NCBI RefSeq assembly: GCF_932294415.1
Contig: NC_065544.1
Location: forward strand, 30,491,710 to 30,555,709
From: Quercus robur
Taxonomy: Eukaryota > Streptophyta > Magnoliopsida > Fagales > Fagaceae
Length of the DNA: 64,000 nucleotides
Direction: 5' to 3'
In this document: piece by piece, positions 58,801 through 64,000 of the stretch
Layout of the letters: every line of letters starts with the position of its first letter
Position numbering within the stretch: position 1 is the first letter of the stretch
Notes under the pieces: generated by a model
Database searches by the model: none
The model's input: the letters and a program-made list of their open reading frames with translations, nothing else
Told to the model about the DNA's origin: nothing
Position numbers and translations under genes: made by a program

Positions 58801-59616
58801 CACTTGGGACGAGGCAGATGAAATTTCTGGTGGTAGGTGTTGATTATTTCACCAAATGGGTAGAGGCAGAACCCTTAGCAAGTATCACGCAACAAAATGT
58901 CAAGAGTTTCGTCTGGAAGAACATTGTATGCAGGTTTGGGGTGCCTAGAGTATTAATGTCTGACAACAGACGACAATTTGATAATGCACTTTTCAGGGAC
59001 TTTTGTGAACACTTCGGAATTCAAAATCATTATTCATCGCCCGCCCATCCACAAGCAAACAGCCAGGCTGAAGTTACAAATCGATTCTTGTTGAAAATCA
59101 TCAAGACTCAGCTTGAGGGGGCAAAGGGGAGTATGGCAAGATGAGTTACCAGGTGTTCTATGGGCGTATAGAACGACGGTGAGAACCCCTACGGGGGAAA
59201 CTCCTTTCAAGCTAGCCTATGAAAGCGAAGCAGTCATACCTGCAGAAGTGCACATGGCCAACCACAGGGTAACGATGTATCAAGATAAGAATAACGAAAA
59301 GCAACTCCGTTTAAACCTCGATCTAATAGATGAGGTAAGGACAGATGCAGAACATAGGACGGCAAGGTATAAAAACCTAATGGCTAGGCAGTATGATGCA
59401 ATGGTGAAGCCGAGGCGATTCAACATAGGAGACCTTGTCCTGAAAAAGGTTTCTTTGGCAACCAAGAACCCGGCTCATGGGAAACTGGGGCCTAATTGAA
59501 AAGGACCCTACAGAGTTATCAACTATAAAAGGCAAGGATCCTACTACTTGGAGGCCCTGGATGGGAGAAAATTGGAGCATCCTTGGAATGTTGAGCACCT
59601 GAGGAGGTACTATCAG
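55891..59616 (+). pseudogene. Gypsy E pol: protease, RT, RNase H, second RNase H, integrase (broken)
   Basis: Protease: RRVLVDNGSLADILYY (catalytic DTG/DSG position reads DNG). RT: KANGKWRMCVDFTDLNKACP (56770), FMDAFFGYNQIRM and YVDDML (57092), with the catalytic YVDD kept. First RNase H: LYLYLAVTPHAVSSALIREE (57515) and MTDHPLKKAM. Second RNase H: KWIVHVDGSST (57918), NNEAEYEALL and LGDS. Integrase: zinc-binding HEGACGNHSGARSLVHKV (58572) and CDQCQRF, core WGLDILGPFP (58771) and SDNRRQFDN, and a C-terminal tail RRFNIGDLVLKKV. At least ten stops (56041, 56329, 56722, 56950, 57037, 57067, 57172, 57340, 58072, 58126 and others) and a frameshift near 59130 inactivate it. Confidence 0.92.
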
Positions 59617-59639
59617 TAGAAGTGCTAGCCTGGATGAGT

Positions 59640-60540
59640 GTTACTATGGATGAGCTTGGAGCTTGTTTGTCTATTTATGTTCTACTTATGTTTAATAATG
59701 CTACTACTTTATTATTTATGTTGTGGTTATGAACAAAGTTATGGATTTGTTTGTACTTGTTAAACCCCCTAGAAGGCATTTGCTTCTAAGTATATGCCTC
59801 GTTTGTGAACAATATTTATGACATGTACATAATGTTGTGTGAATCTTAGTTTCTATGCTATTTTTCGTTCAAATTAATTCATAAGAAGGCTGAAAAGCCC
59901 AAGACGAGCAAATTCTCTGGACGCGGAGATATAACGTCAATAAGCTTTCCTAAGGGCAAAGCAAAGCAAAGCAAGGCATGCTCGTCCAAGTAAAGGACGA
60001 GGTAAAACCTTGGCTTCCTTGAGCAAAACACAACAAGTTCAAAGGATGTTCGTCAGTATAACGGACGAGGTAAAGCGTAATGCATGTCCAACCCATGGAT
60101 GAGGAAATGCATAAGCAAGTATTTAACTTATTGATTAAGATGCCTACTAAAACAGTCCAATTTATGGACGAGTGAAAAGTTGTGTCTTATCTTCATTAAA
60201 GGTGAAAACCAGCTAAGTCCAAGGACGAGTAATGCTGATAATTATTATTTCACAAATGAATTACACTTGGTGAAATTCAAAATAAAAAATATAAATGAAC
60301 AATGGACGAGCTGAGCTTGAAATCTATTGTTTATAAAAATAAAGCTTTCGTTCATATCATGATAAAAGAAAAATAACATTCATTCAGATTGTTTAAGGGC
60401 GGACAACCAACGTCCAAACACCCTTACGAAAGTAAAGCCAAGTGTTGATAGCTCATCCTAAAATATGGACGAGCTTAGTGTACTTTAGTTACATTAAAAA
60501 GGTCCCAAAACCAAGGACCAAACAAAAATCAAAAGGAAAA
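59640..60540. repeat. Array of short GTCC / GGACGAG dyads in gypsy E spacer
   Basis: Successive imperfect inverted repeats of the form GTCCAA...TGGACGAG stand at 59980-60002, 60047-60068, 60083-60104, 60153-60172 and 60215-60229, with half-sites at 60300 and 60463. The same words recur in the LTRs. Confidence 0.75.
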
Positions 60541-60567
60541 AGAAAACACAAAGGATAATCAAAAGAT

Positions 60568-62778
60568 TTAAGCAGGGGGGGCATTAATGTTGGGGTCGTC
60601 CTGGGTCAGCTGAGTGGTAGCATCGTCCTCCACATTAACATCCTCGAAGTTGGCCTGAAGAAGAGAACTAGTTGCAGCAACAAGGTTAAGCTTGATGGAG
60701 CTAAAGTCCACTTCAGGGAAGTTTTCCATAGTATCCATTCTAAAATCTTCAAAGCCTATTGCGTAGTGTTCACCTAGACGATCAGTATATTCTTTGGACG
60801 CCTTGAACTCAGCAACTGCATCTTCTTTTGCCTGGGAGAGAAGAGAACTCAACTCGTCATTCTTTTTATGTAACTGATCAAGACGAGTATCTTTCTCAGC
60901 TATATTGGTTCTCAACTCTCCAATCAAATTTTGCTGCTCCGCTACTTCCTCCTTAGCTTTGGCAGCCACCTTAGCCCATTTCTTACATTCGTCCCTTATC
61001 TCTTGAATTCTCGTCTCCAGCAAGATCCTTGTCTTATCCAATTCATTGGCTTGCCTGGATGCTGCAATGAATTTTGACATGCCCTATAAAAAGACAGATC
61101 CAAAAACTGCTGGTCAGATGAAGAAAAATTATGGGATAATAAGGACAAGACAAAAAGTACAGTCAACACACCTTAAAAAGATCATGAACACCTAAGTGCT
61201 CAAAATCCTTTAGGGACATGTCATAACAAGTAGTTATGTCCTCGTCCTTCACAGCTTCTCCAAAACGTTCCCAAGCCAAGTCTTCATTTTCAATAATATT
61301 TGTGGGAACCTTGGGAGGAAGTTGGGACGAAGCAAGTGCAGTCGTCCTGGGCAGAGAAGCCTTGGATGGGGTAGTCTCAACTGGAGTGGACGAGTCAACA
61401 TCAACTATATGGACGGGAGGCTGGGATTGAGGAAGCTTAGGTTTAACCACTTGGGATGACCCACACTTAACCCTTTTCTCTCGACGACTATCTCGTTGGC
61501 TAGGAAGACTTCCCAAATCAATGTTCTTTGACAGGGATTTCCTTTTCTCCCCAGCCGACGGACGAGTCCAGGGTTGGGCCTCAAGACGCCCCTCCTCGCC
61601 CATAATATCCTTTCCTTTGTTTTCTTTCATTGTTGCCGTTCCTAAAAAAATAAATAAATAAATAACTAAAGCAGAACATAAATATTGTAGTATTTATCTA
61701 AAGTTCAAAAACTTACTTCTTCATACTGTGATCTCGTGTGCAAGTGCTTTGTCGGACGGATTAGGGCCTAATCCCCACTTGGCAAGACGTCTGACCGTGA
61801 CCAAGGAATGGAAGCTCCTATCCACGTGTAGACAAGCCCTGTGAACACAGTCTTGATAAAACTTACTCAAAGACGGTCGTTCAATAGTTGTAAACAAACA
61901 AGTAAGAAAAAGTTAGAATATGAAAGAAAGAGAACAAAATGAAGAAAAAAGGGGAGGGACTTACCTTCAGGACGAAGGTTCCCTAGATCCCCAGTGCAAC
62001 GACCAAAGACGTCCCGGCCAACGTCCATAGGATTCCCAGCCCAGAAACCGAAGACGAAGAAATATTCCTTCTTCCAATTTCTATCAGACGAGGCCAAAGA
62101 CTTAATCAATCTACAATCTGTACCCCTAGCTGTGAATTGGTAGAAGCCAAGGGACTGATGTATTTCTAAGGGTTTGTAACAATAGAGGAACTCGTCCACG
62201 GTAAGAGGACGGTCCCTCCCAAATACTTCCCTCCATAAAATTTGCATGGAGACAATTAATCTCCATGCATTAGGATTGAATTGACATACTCCTAAACCTA
62301 ACCTAACTAACAATTCCTTAGCAAAAGCGTTCAAAGGTAACCTTAAGCCCCCCAAAAAATAAGCCTCATAGACGCCTATTTTGAAGTGGGGGTTGCAGCA
62401 CCATTCTCCACGGATTGGCAACCTAGGGTTAAGCTCGTCCGGAATTTGATACCATTTCCTAATATTGTTGAGTCTTTGTTCATCTGTCTTAGAAGGGATG
62501 TCTATTGCATAGCTATAGATGGTGATCTTAGCCTCGTCCAAAGGACTAGACGAAGGGATGTTGGACGAAGTACCAGCTTGAGACCCTGAAGCCTTCCTAA
62601 TTTGTTCTTGTATGACTTCTAAAGGAAAACCTAGGACACCAAAAGTATACCCCTCGTCTGTGGAGCTTCCCCCATTACTGCTATGGCTAGTGCTATTGTT
62701 AGAACTATTATAACTAGTTGAGTCACGGTACTCGTCTATAGCTTGTTCCGTACTATTAATAGACGAAGAAACAGACAT
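60568..62778 (-). pseudogene. Antisense gene of gypsy E: 'putative gypsy-type transposon' (PF04195-like) protein
   Basis: Minus-strand exons are 62778 to about 61966, about 61850-61735, 61630-61163 and 61080-60568, joined by GT-AG junctions (donors TGAAG|GTAAGT, AGAA|GTAAGT and TTAAG|GTGTGT). Exon 1 has a Ser/Asn-rich start, then the conserved core YEAYFLGGLRLPLNAFAKEL, LVRLGLGVCQFNPNAWRLIV and FGRDRPLTVDEFLYCYKP. Exon 2 contributes SLVTVRRLAKWGLGPNPSDK, but its frame does not join exon 1 cleanly. Exon 3 is basic and Ser/Pro-rich. Exon 4 is a long coiled coil (KWAKVAAKAKEEVAEQQNL) with an acidic tail. Genes of this kind are known as antisense extra ORFs in Tat elements. Their role is unknown. 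Confidence 0.75.
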
Positions 62779-63185
62779 TTTTTCTGAAAAATTAAGGGAA
62801 ACCTAAAGACGAGAAAGGAAAGAATACCTGGCTCTGAGACGAAAGGAAGCTACGGACGCGAAGGAACTTCTAGACGAGACTCTAGACGAGAAGTGTCTGG
62901 GAAGAAAAATTTTAGAAATGTGAAGGGTAGAGGAGGAATTCCACTATTTATAGACAACTGACCTGGGCATTTGAAACAACACAACCAACCAGGATATGAC
63001 ACACGGCTTACCCTTTGAAAAAATAAATCGACGAGACTGGCCATCAGTAAAATTAGGACACGTGGCACATACAATTGTAGCCATTAAATACACACGTCCA
63101 GGGAAATAGTGCCAAACTACACATCCTTTAGATGATCCATGTGACTACACACCCTTTAGACGATCCATGTGGACGAGGGGGCAAC

Positions 63186-63706
63186 TAATGGTGTTATAAA
63201 AAAACACGAACTCCTAAGCTCGTCCATATGGCTCATCTCAAGGAAATGATGGGTGACATATGGCTTGTTCGTCTAAGGTAAGCTTGACTGTCCACAACGT
63301 CAATTGGACGAGCTTCATTCGTCCTGAACATGTTGTGGTTGTTCCTGTTTTCCTGTCAAGCTACAAACCACTCCCCCAATCAATGGTTATGAAAGTCAGA
63401 CCCCAAAAATGTAACTTCCTTGGTGGTTAGGGAAGTTAACTCCAAATCCTTCGAACTCTACAACAGTAGGAGAGGTAATTGCCTCTGACAAGCACTATAT
63501 AAGAGTTCTTCTACGAGAAGGTAAGACATTCAGACATTATTTTCCATACAACTTGGAATTCTGAGAATACTAACTTTACCATCGAAGGATTCTTGACCGG
63601 TCTTCCTCGATCTCCTCTGACGTTGTGTTCATCTTTTCAGGATATTCCAAGTAACATAGATCAATGCTCAAAACATTCAGCCTTACTGATTTCCTTGTGT
63701 TCATCA
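63186..63706 (+). repeat. 3' LTR of gypsy E
   Basis: 521 bp, the same length as the 5' LTR. Starts TAATGGTGTTATAAAAAA (5' LTR: TGATGG...), ends TTGTGTTCATCA, and contains a TATA-like GCACTATATAAGAG near 63493. Confidence 0.93.
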
Positions 63707-63711
63707 CAAGT

Positions 63712-64000
63712 GTTTACTAAAAATTTTTAAATTGTCAACAATCTTTAGATTGGATTTTTTGCATAACTTGCTAATCGTATAGTCACCCTATTTCCAACCT
63801 TGGACACCACAATAAACACACAACTATGATTAAGTTGTAGATGTTTCCTAAGAACAATTAGAGAGCACATAAGGTTATACATCTTCGGTTTTATAGTATA
63901 TATAAATAATAAAAATATAAACATCAAGAAAGTGGCCTTAACTATGTTATTTTACCAAGAGGTATGCCCCTGAATGTAATGAAAGCTACCATGGGAGATA
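63712..64000. other. Host flank right of gypsy E, no feature seen
   Basis: AT-rich. Continues the sequence interrupted at 53794. No gene was recognised before the window ends. Confidence 0.5.

Larger units (their letters stand above)
53795..63706 (+). mobile_element. Ty3/gypsy LTR retrotransposon E (Tat-like), 9.9 kb, full length
   Basis: The 5' LTR is 53795-54315 and the 3' LTR 63186-63706, both 521 bp. The outer ends are TGATG and CATCA. Perfect 5-bp target duplications CAAGT stand at 53790-53794 and 63707-63711. The primer-binding site GTTGGCGCTATCTGTGGGGA follows at 54316, and a GAGGGGGCAAC purine tract precedes 63186. Gag, protease, RT, RNase H, a second RNase H and integrase are in gypsy order, and a spliced gene lies on the antisense strand before the 3' LTR. 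The second RNase H and the antisense gene are hallmarks described for Tat-lineage elements. Confidence 0.95.

Overview
This window looks like nuclear DNA of a woody eudicot. It is AT-rich and split by introns, with homopolymer and microsatellite tracts, nested LTR retrotransposons of Ty1/copia and Ty3/gypsy type, hAT and Mutator-like DNA transposons, LINE RNase H remnants, and plant-only families (HVA22, ZRK-type pseudokinase, SKP1, UDP-glycosyltransferase). The repeat families remind me of Fagaceae (oak, chestnut), but that is an impression and was not tested.

The only host genes that look intact are two paralogues on the minus strand, CDS 3101-7610 and 25735-30468. Each has seven exons with the same splice phases. 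Each encodes an HVA22/TB2-DP1 membrane-shaping domain followed by two U1-type C2H2 zinc fingers (415 and 411 aa). They sit in a direct segmental duplication of about 6 kb (about 2865-8660 and 25506-31610), offset by about 22.6 kb.

Other host-derived loci are broken. There is a ZRK-like pseudokinase at the left edge, a kelch-repeat pseudogene (18530-21960) split by insertions, and a SKP1-like pseudogene whose first exon is cut in two by about 12 kb of nested copia elements (52381-52084 and 40115-40047) and whose second exon lies at 37121-36948.

Mobile elements fill most of the rest. At 8758-10205 and 34295-35773 are two long-TIR Mutator-like elements with 9-bp target duplications; the second carries a captured UDP-glycosyltransferase fragment (Pack-MULE). 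A 170-bp MULE-type MITE lies at 11006-11175. A 411-bp MITE at 12359-12769 has its near-empty site about 100 bp away. A complete but decayed hAT element (13639-17851, 8-bp TSD) is inserted in a LINE RNase H domain. A solo LTR lies at 22354-23129, and a 5'-truncated LINE with an open 402-codon frame at about 31765-33080. Copia element A (40116-52083) holds copia B (46584-51742) in its 3' LTR and a truncated relative, C, in its 5' LTR. Gypsy element E (53795-63706, identical-length 521-bp LTRs, TSD CAAGT) has a second RNase H domain and a spliced antisense gene, as in Tat-lineage elements.

The order of events can be read from the nesting: SKP1 decay or copia A insertion first, then B and C; LINE, then hAT; segmental duplication, then the LINE upstream of gene copy 2. 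Boundaries with target-site duplications are exact. Others are estimates by eye, and no database search was run.
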